In this document: one piece after another, positions 7,901 to 14,104 of the stretch
Layout: each line of letters begins with the position of its first letter
Numbering within the stretch: the first letter of the stretch is position 1
NCBI RefSeq assembly: GCF_001422375.1
Contig: NZ_LMMU01000010.1
Location: 1 to 34,292, forward strand
From: Methylobacterium sp. Leaf99
GTDB taxonomy: Bacteria > Pseudomonadota > Alphaproteobacteria > Rhizobiales > Beijerinckiaceae
Direction of reading: 5' to 3'
Length of the DNA stretch: 34,292 nt
The notes under the pieces: generated by a model
What the model saw: the letters and a program-made list of their open reading frames with translations, nothing else
What the model was told of the DNA's origin: nothing
Databases searched by the model: none
Program-made: the position numbers and the translations under genes

Positions 7901-9053
7901 GGAGTTCGAGGGTCTCCCCGGCGACGTACACCGAATAATTCGGGATCGGGCCGCCGATGGTGACGGGGGTGCCGGCCCGCATCCGCGCGGCGGTGGCCAC
8001 CACCGTCGCCTCCGTCGGCCCGTAGGTGTTGAACAGGGCCCGCGCCTCCGTGGCCCAGCGGGCGACGAGGGGTTCGGGCAGGGCCTCGCCGCCCAGCAGC
8101 ACGAGGCGCACGGTGGGTAGATCCCCGCTGATCATGGCGAGGAGGGTCGGCACCGTGTCGAGCACCGTGACGCGGGCGCGGGCCAGGATGCCCGGCAGGG
8201 CCTCGACGTCGCCCATCATGGCGGGGGACGCCACGAACAGGGTCGCGCCGACGAGGTACGGGACCCAGATCTCCTCCATGGAGAGATCGAAGGCGACTGA
8301 CGCGCCCTGGAACACCACGTCGTCGGCACGCAGGCCGTAGAGGGCGTTTCCGGAGCGCAGGAAGTGGCAGATGTTGGCGTGGCTGATGACGATGCCCTTG
8401 GGCACCCCCGTCGAGCCCGACGTGTAGATGAGGTAGGCCGGGTGCGCGGGCGTGAGACCGGCGCCGCGCGGGTCGGGGCGGGGGGCGTCCGCGGGGGTGC
8501 CCTCCAGCAGGGCCGCCACGGTGAGGACCGGCGCGGCGTCGGGCGCCCCGGGCGCCAGTTCGGGTGAGACGAGGAGCGCCTTGGCGGCGGCGTCCGCGAG
8601 GCAGACGGCGACGCGGTCGGCCGGGGCCTCGGCGTCGAAGGGCAGCCAGGCGGCGCCCGACAGGGTGATGCCGATCTGCGCCACGAGGAGGTCGGGCCCC
8701 CGTGCCATCCACAGGCCGACGACGTCGCCGGGGCCGATGCCGCGATGCGCCAGCCCCCGAGCGATGGCGCCGGCCCGCGCCTCGACCTCGGCGTAGGTGA
8801 GGGCCGGGTGGGTGCCGTCGGCGTTCGGGTGCGCGCCGTCGACGAGGGCCGGATGGTCCGGCCGGGCGGCGGCGCTGGCGCAGAAGATCTCGCCCAGGAC
8901 CTCGTCGCGGATGAGATCGGGGCGGGCCTCCCCGCGCAGGACCGCCTTGCCGTGCAGGGTGTCCTTGCCCTGCAGGGTGTCCTGCCCGGACGCGATCCCC
9001 TGGCGCGCGGGCCCCTCCGCCGGGGGCCGGGCCGTCTCGGCGAGACTGGTCAT
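4935..9053 (-). CDS. Pls/PosA-type nonribosomal peptide synthetase (A-T-membrane/LbH)
   Basis: This 1372-residue membrane synthetase has an adenylation domain at about 50-545, with TSGSTGVPKG (211-220), NTYGPTE (342-348), YRSGD (430-434), the GRIDDQVKIRG...ELGEIE core (448-467) and SGKVDR (537-542). A peptidyl carrier domain follows, with phosphopantetheine-bearing Ser597 in LGGHSL. Then come three repeats of a hydrophobic pair (about 664-730, 897-970, 1155-1215) and a left-handed beta-helix rich in IGxxxxI hexapeptides (about 775-865, 1020-1100, 1262-1345). This is the architecture of epsilon-poly-lysine synthetase Pls and the Pls/PosA family, in which the tandem C-terminal domains form isopeptide bonds. 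Mapped on PheA positions 235-517, the pocket reads D-L-E-D-L-G-T-V-V-K, with acidic residues suited to a basic amino acid. The start at 9053 has GGAG six bases upstream; 9137 is an alternative. No transporter or phosphopantetheinyl transferase is adjacent. Confidence 0.93.
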   Translation of the reverse strand: MTSLAETARPPAEGPARQGIASGQDTLQGKDTLHGKAVLRGEARPDLIRDEVLGEIFCASAAARPDHPALVDGAHPNADGTHPALTYAEVEARAGAIARGLAHRGIGPGDVVGLWMARGPDLLVAQIGITLSGAAWLPFDAEAPADRVAVCLADAAAKALLVSPELAPGAPDAAPVLTVAALLEGTPADAPRPDPRGAGLTPAHPAYLIYTSGSTGVPKGIVISHANICHFLRSGNALYGLRADDVVFQGASVAFDLSMEEIWVPYLVGATLFVASPAMMGDVEALPGILARARVTVLDTVPTLLAMISGDLPTVRLVLLGGEALPEPLVARWATEARALFNTYGPTEATVVATAARMRAGTPVTIGGPIPNYSVYVAGETLELLGVGQPGELLIGGPGVAKGYLQRAELTAEKFIANPYPSDGTDPVLYRSGDAVSLDAAGNILFHGRIDDQVKIRGFRVELGEIESRIGVLPGINQAAVVLRQDDGVDRLVAFLVPERGTEIDRAALRHTLSEQMPPYMVPGHFEVAEVLPRLTSGKVDRKALRAATLTVADVSGEQEPPRNETEAALLAAATQVFGNQAIPFEGDFFTDLGGHSLLAARFVGAVREAPALAAITLQDVYGRRTLRAMADALIARTGGAGTEMAVRDLSFAPPSFRRRFLCGLAQAAALPFVIALATAQWLGIFVTYLLLTGGGLGFFGELAVLLLVYIGINAVTAAIAVAAKWLILGRTRPGRYPLWGVYYYRWWLTQRLTPLVHIKWLQGSPAIVFYLRLLGAKIGDDTLISDAEIGAPDLVTIGAGGSLGGRLVIANAEVVGDTLIIGRVTIGADVAIGASCVIGPDTVIGDHAEIGDLTTIPTGTVVGRAEAWDGSPGARVGTVDPALLPEPATASPRRRLAFGVLYTFLLAAIPAIGLLPIFPAFYIFDQLSDSLSNLTDIDYHWYLPLLTWPTAMLMTAGTVFLIAGIRWAILPRATAGTHSIHSGFYLRKWTVALAAEVTLETLSSLFATVYMRAWYRLMGARMGQGAEISTNLGSRHDLADIGMRNFVADEVVFGEEEIRRGWMHLHEVHTGARVFVGNDAVVPPGAVIPDDVLIGIKSKPPANDLMAPGDTWFGSPPIKLPARQRVDLGSDLQTYEPGLGPKLRRGVFEAFSTSFSPMLFITLAITAIDWYFYPAILAQDWTGLAVSFVLVSVAIAFIQSFTVIAVKWLLMGVYKPGMRPMWSWWAMRTEAVAVLYWGLAGKVLLEHLVGTPFLPWMLRLLGVKVGRGVCMLTTDITEFDCVTIGDYATINRTAALQTHLYEDRIMKVGRVVVGEGVSVGAFSTVLYDTRVGAYARLRPLTIVMKGESIPAHSEWEGAPAVPVVHAAPKAA

Positions 9054-9236
9054 CCACTGCTCCGCTGCCGATCCCCGGCCCGCTGACGCAGCGAGCCTCG
9101 GAATGCGCTTCGTTGGCCGGTAAGGCACCCGGATCACGCCGGAATCGCGGCGCTTTTCGAAGTTCGGCAGCGCTCTACCACGTTTGGGCGGTGAGGAACC
9201 GGGCGTGATGCGAAGCCGTAGTGCGGACGGTCCGTG

Positions 9237-9827
9237 TCAGGCCCAGCGCCACCGGCCGTCCTCGAGGACGAGGACGCCGCCCTGGCGGATGCCCATGCGC
9301 GGCGCCTCGCGGATGCCGAGGCAGCCCCGGATCACCAGGATCGCCCTGGCGACGCCGCCATGGGCGACGATGCAGGCCGGGCCATCGAGGGCGGTCAGCG
9401 CCGGGGCGACCCGCTCCACCAGCATGGCGTAGCTCTCAGCCCCCTCGCCCGGCGGCCGGTAGCCCCAGCGGTCGCGGTCCCGCGCCAGGGCCCGGGCCGC
9501 GTCCCGGCGCCGGATCTCGGCCCAGGTCGAGCCCTCCCAGGTGCCGAAGCTGATCTCCTTCAGGCGCGGATCGGTGCGGTAGGCCTCCGGCGCCAGGTCG
9601 AGGCGGGCGCGCAGGGCCTCCATGGTGCGGCGGGTGCGGGCGAGGGGACTCGCGACGAAGTCGAGCCGGGGCAGGTCCGTGCCCGCCGCCCGCCCGAGGC
9701 GGTCGGCCGCCTCGTCGGCCTGGCGCAGGCCCTCGGCGTTGAGGGCGATGTCGCGCTGGCCCTGGAGCCGGCCTTCCGCGTTCCAGTCGGTCTGGCCGTG
9801 GCGGACGACGTAGAGGGTCGGGGTCAT
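9237..9827 (-). CDS. histidine phosphatase family protein (phosphoglycerate mutase-like)
   Basis: The 196-residue protein opens with MTPTLYVVRHGQTDWNAEGR, the RHG motif of the histidine phosphatase superfamily. It also has SPLARTRRTME, the acid-containing region KEISFGTWEG, and the second catalytic His in IVAHGGVARA. Members dephosphorylate small phosphorylated metabolites or act as cofactor-dependent phosphoglycerate mutases; the substrate cannot be read from sequence. The ATG at 9827 has GGAG eight bases upstream; a GTG at 9842 is a less likely start. In many Rhizobiales this gene lies directly after fabI. Here a 4.8-kb accessory block (9.9-14.6 kb) separates them, and the synthetase gene lies downstream instead of the aroC I would expect. 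Confidence 0.9.
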   Translation of the reverse strand: MTPTLYVVRHGQTDWNAEGRLQGQRDIALNAEGLRQADEAADRLGRAAGTDLPRLDFVASPLARTRRTMEALRARLDLAPEAYRTDPRLKEISFGTWEGSTWAEIRRRDAARALARDRDRWGYRPPGEGAESYAMLVERVAPALTALDGPACIVAHGGVARAILVIRGCLGIREAPRMGIRQGGVLVLEDGRWRWA

Positions 9828-9901
9828 GGGGAGCGCTCCCACGCGGGCGCGCCGCCCCCCAGGCGGGGCGGGCCGGAACGGCCGCGCTTGCGGACCGTTG
9901 T

Positions 9902-9947
9902 CGGTTTCAAGGTCTTGCCCGGTTTGAAGGTCTTGCTCGGTTTCAAG
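9902..9947 (+). repeat. 18-bp tandem repeat, about 2.5 copies, upstream of ppk2
   Basis: Units CGGTTTCAAGGTCTTGCC (9902-9919) and CGGTTTGAAGGTCTTGCT (9920-9937) differ at two positions and are followed by a partial third copy (CGGTTTCAAG). The period is a multiple of three and in frame with ppk2, with no stop between, reading RFQGLA/RFEGLA/RFQ. It is therefore either a duplicated spacer or an unstarted upstream extension of the coding frame. Confidence 0.85.
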
Positions 9948-9985
9948 AGCCTGCGCGCCCCGATCGTCAGCGAACGAATTTCCAT

Positions 9986-10930
9986 ATGCCGCACAAGCAC
10001 ATCAAGCCGGCGTCCGGCAAGTCCGGCAAGTCCGGAACGAACGGCTCCGGGGCGGGTGAGCCCGGTCGAACGGTGGCGGAGGAGGGCGGTTCCCGCAAGC
10101 CGCGCAAGGCCTCCGGCCCTGACGCAACCCCCGGGATCGTCACCGTCGCGCCGGGGCGCGCCTTCGATCTCGCCGCCGTCGATGCGGACGCCGATGGCGG
10201 CCTCGACAAGGCGGCGGCCAAGCAAGCCCTGATCGTGGAGCGCGCCCGCATCGTGTCCCTGCAGGAGCGGCTCTACGCCGAGGGCGCGCGCAGCCTCCTG
10301 GTGGTGTTCCAGGCCATCGACACCGGTGGCAAGGACGGCACCATCCGGGCGGTGTTCGAGGGGGTGAACCCGCAGGGGTGCCGGGTGTGGCCGTTCAAGG
10401 TGCCGAGCGCCGAGGAGGCCGCCCACGACTTCCTGTGGCGCTACCACGCCAAGACGCCGGGGCGCGGCATGATCGGGGTGTTCAACCGCAGCCATTACGA
10501 GGACGTGCTGGTGGTGCGGGTGAAGAACTTCGTCTCCGAGCCGGTCTGGCGGGTGCGCTACGGCCAGATCAACGATTTCGAGCGCATGCTCGCGGCCGAG
10601 GGCACCACGATCCTGAAGTTCTTCCTCCACATCTCCAAGGACGAGCAGAAGCAGCGCCTGGAGGCACGCATCGCCACCCCGGAGAAGCACTGGAAGTTCG
10701 ACCCCGCCGACCTCGTCGAGCGCGAGGCCTGGGACGCCTACCAGGCCGCTTTCGCCGACGCGCTGACGCAGTGCTCGACGCGCGAGGCGCCCTGGCACGT
10801 GGTCCCGGCCAACCGGAAGTGGTTCCGCAACCTCATGGTGGCCCGCACCATCGCCGACACCCTGGAGGCCATGGACCCGCGGTTTCCGGAGGCGCAGCCG
10901 GGCGTGGCCCGGATGAGTGTGCCGGAGTGA
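9986..10930 (+). CDS. ppk2: polyphosphate kinase 2 family protein
   Basis: The 314-residue protein has the PPK2 P-loop kinase core. The Walker A-like segment is QAIDTGGKDG (109-118), and the lid/Walker B region is GMIGVFNRSHYEDVLVVRV (from about 161), followed by YGQINDFERML, FFLHISKDEQKQRL and RKWFRNLMVARTI. Family members transfer phosphate between inorganic polyphosphate and nucleoside mono- or diphosphates, in the direction of NTP supply or polyphosphate synthesis. The subclass cannot be fixed here, although the sequence resembles the polyphosphate:nucleotide phosphotransferase branch. The first 50 residues are Lys/Gly/Ser-rich and probably disordered. There is no clear ribosome binding site before the ATG at 9986, and the frame is open upstream through the tandem repeat, so the start is uncertain. 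The gene is plus-strand, opposite to the neighbouring core genes. Confidence 0.93.
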   Translation: MPHKHIKPASGKSGKSGTNGSGAGEPGRTVAEEGGSRKPRKASGPDATPGIVTVAPGRAFDLAAVDADADGGLDKAAAKQALIVERARIVSLQERLYAEGARSLLVVFQAIDTGGKDGTIRAVFEGVNPQGCRVWPFKVPSAEEAAHDFLWRYHAKTPGRGMIGVFNRSHYEDVLVVRVKNFVSEPVWRVRYGQINDFERMLAAEGTTILKFFLHISKDEQKQRLEARIATPEKHWKFDPADLVEREAWDAYQAAFADALTQCSTREAPWHVVPANRKWFRNLMVARTIADTLEAMDPRFPEAQPGVARMSVPE

Positions 10931-11003
10931 TCCCGTGCTGTTATAAAGCCCGGAGGTAGGTCCTTCTCCTCGCCGAGCCGTAGGGGCCGATGGGAGCGCG
11001 CCC

Positions 11004-12140
11004 ATGCTGGCTGTCCGTGACGTCGCCGTATCGGGATACCGCTCCCTGCGCGCGATCCGCTTTCCGGTGGGGGGGCTCTCGGTCTTCATCGGTGCCAACG
11101 GCGTCGGCAAGACCAATCTCTACCGGGCGCTGGAATGCCTGCAATCGGCCGCCGCCGGTACCCTGATCCGGGATCTCGCCGCCGAGGGCGGCATGGAATC
11201 CGTGAGCTGGGCCGGGGAGCGCAAGCGTCACGAGTCGGCTCGCATCCGCTGGAGCGTCGAACTCGCCGACTCGGCCAGCGGCCTGGCGTATGATTATGCC
11301 GTCGAGGTCGGCTTCAAGCCGCTCAAAGGGGCGGCCGGCTTTCCCTTGGAGCCCGACCTCAAGACCGAGCGGCTTCGCCTGATCTCGGGCCGGCGGCCCG
11401 CGACGATGCTCGATCGCGACGGTCCGGGGGGCTTCCTGCGTGACGCGGAGGGGCGCAAGCGCAGTCTCGGGTGCGATCTGCTGCCATCCGAGACCGTCCT
11501 CGGCACCCTCCAGGATGCCGGTGCCTATCCGGAACTCCATCAGGTGCGCAGCGCCCTGGCGGCCTGGCGCTTCCACCACGATTTCCGGACCGACGCCGCC
11601 TCGGCTTTGCGCCGGCCCTGCCTCGCGGTGACGGCCCCCACCCTGTCATCGGACGGCTCGGACCTCGCGGCCGTGTTCGCCACCCTCGCCCATATCCGGG
11701 GTGACACCGCCGACCTCGCGGCCGCCGTCGACGACGCCTTTCCGGGGGCCCGGCTCGACCTTCCCCTGCCGGGGCGCGAGGCGCGGTTCGGGATGGTGTT
11801 TCCCGACTACCCGAAGCGGGTCTTCGAGGCCGCCGAACTCTCCGACGGGACGCTGCGGTTCCTGGCCCTCGCCGGCGCTTTGTTCGCCTACCGGCTGCCG
11901 CCCTTCGTCGCCCTCAACGAACCCGAGACCAGCCTGCATCCGGACCTGCTCGCCCCCCTTGCGCGCATGATCGTCAAGGCCTCCGAGCGCACGCAGATCT
12001 GGCTCGTGACACATTCCGAGCGCCTGGCCGATGCGATCGTCGCGCAGGGCGGCACGCGGCCCCACCGCGTGATCAAGCGGGAGGGCGCGACCTGGATCGA
12101 GGGGCTGAAACTGTTCGGGGCGTTCGAGGCGGACCCGTGA
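11004..12140 (+). CDS. AAA family ATPase (RecF/SMC-like, COG4637-type)
   Basis: The 378-residue protein starts with a RecF/SMC-like strand-turn GYRSLRAIRFPVGGLSVFIGANGVGKTN, with the Walker A at 30-38. Near the C-terminus is LSDGTLRFLALAGALF (ABC-type signature), then ALNEPETSLHPDLL (Walker B) and IWLVTHSERLADAI (switch histidine). The Walker B acidic Asp is Asn in the NEPE sequence, which I recall as usual for this group of predicted ATPases. There is no TOPRIM nuclease domain, unlike OLD proteins. The function is unknown; such proteins are sometimes linked to DNA repair or phage defence, but no partner gene lies here. GGGAG lies six bases before the ATG. The gene is 73 bases downstream of ppk2 on the same strand, so the two may be co-transcribed. 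Confidence 0.87.
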   Translation: MLAVRDVAVSGYRSLRAIRFPVGGLSVFIGANGVGKTNLYRALECLQSAAAGTLIRDLAAEGGMESVSWAGERKRHESARIRWSVELADSASGLAYDYAVEVGFKPLKGAAGFPLEPDLKTERLRLISGRRPATMLDRDGPGGFLRDAEGRKRSLGCDLLPSETVLGTLQDAGAYPELHQVRSALAAWRFHHDFRTDAASALRRPCLAVTAPTLSSDGSDLAAVFATLAHIRGDTADLAAAVDDAFPGARLDLPLPGREARFGMVFPDYPKRVFEAAELSDGTLRFLALAGALFAYRLPPFVALNEPETSLHPDLLAPLARMIVKASERTQIWLVTHSERLADAIVAQGGTRPHRVIKREGATWIEGLKLFGAFEADP

Positions 12141-12215
12141 CGGCGCCGGCCCCGCGATCCCCGTCGGGCCGGGATTCTGGGCGCTGCCGGGTTACAGGTT
12201 CCCGACGCGGGACCA

Positions 12216-12245
12216 GGGGGGCCCATTTCCGGGGGGCCCATTCCC
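12216..12245 (+). repeat. 15-bp tandem duplication
   Basis: GGGGGGCCCATTTCC (12216-12230) is followed at once by GGGGGGCCCATTCCC (12231-12245), one mismatch in fifteen. It lies in the gap between the convergent ATPase and cupin-XRE genes. Confidence 0.85.
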
Positions 12246-12273
12246 GGAAGGGGCCGCTCTTGTGAAATTCGCC

Positions 12274-12378
12274 TGAGCAGGTTCCGCAAAAGTGGTCACC
12301 GGTTTTGCAGGGAAACCCTGCGACCTACCAAAGAGCCAAGCAGGGTGAAGCGTTGGCTTGCCAACGCGAACCTGCTTA
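12274..12378. repeat. 105-bp composite inverted-repeat element
   Basis: Outer arms TGAGCAGGTTC (12274-12284) and GAACCTGCTTA (12368-12378) are complementary at ten of eleven positions. Inside lie an imperfect palindrome from GCAAAAG to TTTTGC (12286-12308), a perfect GCAGGG-AAA-CCCTGC hairpin (12307-12321) and a perfect GCGTTGGC-TT-GCCAACGC hairpin (12350-12367). The GCAAAAGTGG...ACCGGTTTTGC core resembles a repeat I recall from many Rhizobiales genomes. The right arm contains the stop codon of the cupin-XRE gene, so the element ends inside coding sequence. It could act as a bidirectional terminator between the convergent genes. Confidence 0.75.
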
Positions 12379-12906
12379 GCCGGCGATGATCACCAGTACG
12401 GCCGCCCGCTCGGGTCCGAGGCGCCGGAGGCCGTGGGGCAGGCCGCCGTCGTAGGTGGCGCAGTCGCCTGGGCCGAGTTCGAGACGGCGGTCGGCCACCT
12501 TCAGGTCCACGCGGCCCTCCAGCACGTAGACGATCTCCTGGCCGCCATGGGCCGGGCGGTCCTGGTCCCGGAACTCCGCCCCCGGCTCGATGCGGTAGAG
12601 GGCCGCCGCCCGTCCGGCCGACGCCGCCAGGAGGGCGTGGATTGCGTAGTCGGACTCGCGCAGGCCGACCCCTTCGGTGGCGCGCACCACCACCACGTCG
12701 TCGTCGGCCGCCTTTTCCCCGAACAGCTCGGCCATCTCCGCGTCGAGGGCCCGCGCGAGGGCCTCCAGGGTCGCGAGCGACGGCGCTTTCTGGCCGCTCT
12801 CGATGCGCGACAGGTGGCCTTTGTGGATTCCCACCGTGGCGGCCAGGGCCTCCAGGGTCAGGTTGCGGCGGCGGCGGAGCGCCCGGATGCGCTGGGGCAG
12901 GGACAT
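12376..12906 (-). CDS. XRE-family transcriptional regulator with C-terminal cupin domain
   Basis: The 176-residue protein has an N-terminal helix-turn-helix at about 5-60 (RIRALRRRRNLTLEALAATVGIHKGHLSRIESGQKAPSLATL) and a C-terminal cupin barrel at about 100-175 (GGQEIVYVLEGRVDLKV, LGPGDCATYDGGLPHGLR). Such proteins sense a small ligand through the cupin and repress or activate nearby genes. It is divergent from yiiM. The 101-base spacer holds a strong GACAAC/GTTGTC palindrome across a likely promoter, so the regulator probably controls yiiM and itself. The stop codon lies in the right arm of the composite repeat. The start at 12906 is followed directly by the conserved SLPQRIRALR. Confidence 0.92.
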   Translation of the reverse strand: MSLPQRIRALRRRRNLTLEALAATVGIHKGHLSRIESGQKAPSLATLEALARALDAEMAELFGEKAADDDVVVVRATEGVGLRESDYAIHALLAASAGRAAALYRIEPGAEFRDQDRPAHGGQEIVYVLEGRVDLKVADRRLELGPGDCATYDGGLPHGLRRLGPERAAVLVIIAG

Positions 12907-12949
12907 GCCCGAGCCTTGCGCCGCTTCCTCAGCCTCAGCAACTCGAAAT

Positions 12950-12975
12950 CCCTTGGACAACTGGTTGTCTAGGGG
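12950..12975. promoter_or_regulatory. operator palindrome between cupin-XRE gene and yiiM
   Basis: GACAAC-TG-GTTGTC (12956-12969) is a perfect six-base inverted repeat, extended outward by CCCTTG on the left and TAGGGG on the right, complementary at four of six positions. It overlaps the proposed -35 element and spacer of the yiiM promoter. The divergent XRE regulator is the obvious candidate ligand. Confidence 0.65.
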
Positions 12976-12982
12976 ATATGGA
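12953..12982 (+). promoter_or_regulatory. candidate promoter of yiiM
   Basis: TTGGAC (12953-12958), 18 bases, then TATGGA (12977-12982) resembles a sigma-70 promoter about 25 bases upstream of the yiiM start codon. The operator palindrome covers its -35 box and spacer, which suits repression. Confidence 0.4.
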
Positions 12983-13007
12983 ATCCTTCGGTGGGAGGGA
13001 CGAGGCC

Positions 13008-13697
13008 ATGCGGGTTGCGATCGATGCGGTTCTGACCGGGCGGGTGGCCCCCCTGGGGCCCCAGGCCAAACCGAGCGCCATCGCCAAGAGTCCCGTCGCC
13101 GGGCGGGTGCGGATCGGGCCGGAAGGCCTGGAGGGCGACGCGCAGGCCGACCGGCGCAACCATGGCGGCCCCGAGAAGGCCCTGCACCTCTATCCCCTGG
13201 ATCACGCCTCCGCGTGGCGGGCCGAGCTACCCGAGGCGCCCGATCTGCTGGAGGCACCGGGCGCCTTCGGCGAGAACCTTTCGACCCGCGGCCTCACGGA
13301 GGCGGGGGTCTGCGTCGGCGACCTGTGGCGCGCGGGCACGGCCCTGCTGCAGGTGAGCCAGGCCCGCCAGCCGTGCTGGAAACTGAACGCGCGCTTCGGC
13401 GTGCCCGACATGGCCCAGCGGGTCCAGGCGAGCGGGCGCACGGGCTGGTACGTCCGGGTGATCGAGACGGGCGCCGTGGCGGCGGGCGATGTCCTCGCGC
13501 TGGTGGACCGGCCGCACCCGGACTGGACCCTGGCGCGGCTCCTGCAGGTCTTCTACGTCGATCGCCTCGACCGGGCGGCGCTCGCCGAGATCGCCGCCCT
13601 GGAGACCCTGTCGGCCTCGTGGCGGGCGCTCGCCGCCCGGCGCCTGGACCGCAGCGCCGTGGAGGATTGGGCGCCGCGCCTGCGCGGGGAGGGGTGA
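13008..13697 (+). CDS. yiiM: YiiM-type MOSC domain protein
   Basis: The 229-residue protein follows E. coli YiiM along its length: KPSAIAKSPVAGRV, GPEGLEGDAQADRRNHGGPEKALHLYP, GAFGENLSTRGLTEAGVCVGD, LLQVSQARQPCWKLNARF, GRTGWYVRVI and the C-terminal three-helix region ending DRSAVEDWAPRLRG. The MOSC domain binds the molybdenum cofactor through a conserved cysteine, here in QPCWKLN. E. coli YiiM protects against 6-N-hydroxylaminopurine, and detoxification of N-hydroxylated compounds is the inferred role here. The start at 13008 has GGGAGG nine bases upstream; an in-frame ATG at 12978 lacks that support. It is divergent from a cupin-XRE regulator. Confidence 0.93.
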   Translation: MRVAIDAVLTGRVAPLGPQAKPSAIAKSPVAGRVRIGPEGLEGDAQADRRNHGGPEKALHLYPLDHASAWRAELPEAPDLLEAPGAFGENLSTRGLTEAGVCVGDLWRAGTALLQVSQARQPCWKLNARFGVPDMAQRVQASGRTGWYVRVIETGAVAAGDVLALVDRPHPDWTLARLLQVFYVDRLDRAALAEIAALETLSASWRALAARRLDRSAVEDWAPRLRGEG

Positions 13698-13712
13698 GCC
13701 TCACGCGGGGCC

Positions 13713-13746
13713 GGCCGACCGAACTTGCCGGCCGACCGAACTTGCC
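13713..13746 (+). repeat. perfect 17-bp tandem duplication
   Basis: GGCCGACCGAACTTGCC occurs twice without a spacer (13713-13729 and 13730-13746), followed by a diverging partial copy GACCACGATCGAAC. It sits between yiiM and the monooxygenase-MarR promoter. Confidence 0.9.
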
Positions 13747-13770
13747 GACCACGATCGAACGGCCTATTGA
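13742..13770 (+). promoter_or_regulatory. candidate promoter of the monooxygenase-MarR operon
   Basis: TTGCCG (13742-13747), 17 bases, then TATTGA (13765-13770) fits a sigma-70 promoter. The SlyA-like operator begins at the next base, so a bound repressor would cover the expected transcription start. Confidence 0.4.
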
Positions 13771-13782
13771 TTAGCATCCTAA
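13771..13782. promoter_or_regulatory. SlyA/MarR-type operator
   Basis: TTAGCATCCTAA matches the SlyA/RovA consensus TTAGCAAGCTAA at ten of twelve positions, with complementary TTAG/CTAA ends. It lies 16 bases before the start of the monooxygenase gene, whose partner downstream is a MarR-family regulator. Autoregulation is the simplest reading. Confidence 0.65.
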
Positions 13783-13798
13783 CTATAGGGAGCCCATC

Positions 13799-14095
13799 AT
13801 GTCGGACCCGCTGACGCTCTTTGCCCGTATCTCGCCCAAGCCCGAGCATCGCGCCGCCGCCCGTGACGCCGTGCTGGACATCCTGGCGGTCACGCGGTCC
13901 GAACCGGGCTGCCGCCGCTTCACCCTGCACGACGACCGGGACGGGGGCGGAGATCTCTATCTCTACGAGGTCTGGGACGACGAAGCGGCGCTGGCCGCCC
14001 ATCATGCCAAGCCCTATACGCGCGCCGTGTTCGACCGGTATCGGACGTGGCTGTCCGAGCCGGTCGAGATCACGCGGCTGCGCGCGATCGGTTGA
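13799..14095 (+). CDS. antibiotic biosynthesis monooxygenase (ABM) domain protein
   Basis: This 98-residue protein is a single ABM ferredoxin-like domain: LTLFARISPKPEHRAAARDAVLDILAVTRSEPGCRRFTLHDD, then YLYEVWDDEAALAAHHAKPYTRAVF. Members act as small cofactor-free quinone or anthrone oxygenases, haem-degrading enzymes, or stress proteins. Nothing here fixes the substrate, and the family is better supported than any oxygenase activity. GGGAG lies six bases before the ATG. It is the first gene of a two-gene operon with a MarR regulator nine bases downstream, and the promoter region carries a SlyA-like box. That suggests induction by an aromatic or quinone-type ligand. Confidence 0.88.
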   Translation: MSDPLTLFARISPKPEHRAAARDAVLDILAVTRSEPGCRRFTLHDDRDGGGDLYLYEVWDDEAALAAHHAKPYTRAVFDRYRTWLSEPVEITRLRAIG

Positions 14096-14104
14096 GGAGC
14101 GCGC

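Noticed and set aside
4956..8120. Long plus-strand reading frame of over 1000 codons opposite the synthetase gene
   Set aside because: It is antisense to a gene with strong motifs throughout and has the Asp/Glu/Gly/Arg/His-rich composition typical of shadow frames in GC-rich DNA; no domain is recognisable.
9902..9947. Possible CRISPR-like repeat
   Set aside because: The units are directly adjacent with no spacers, only about 2.5 copies exist, and no cas gene is nearby.
13193..13912. Overlapping frames within yiiM and its downstream spacer
   Set aside because: yiiM accounts for the region with full-length family similarity; the other frames have no motifs or start sites.
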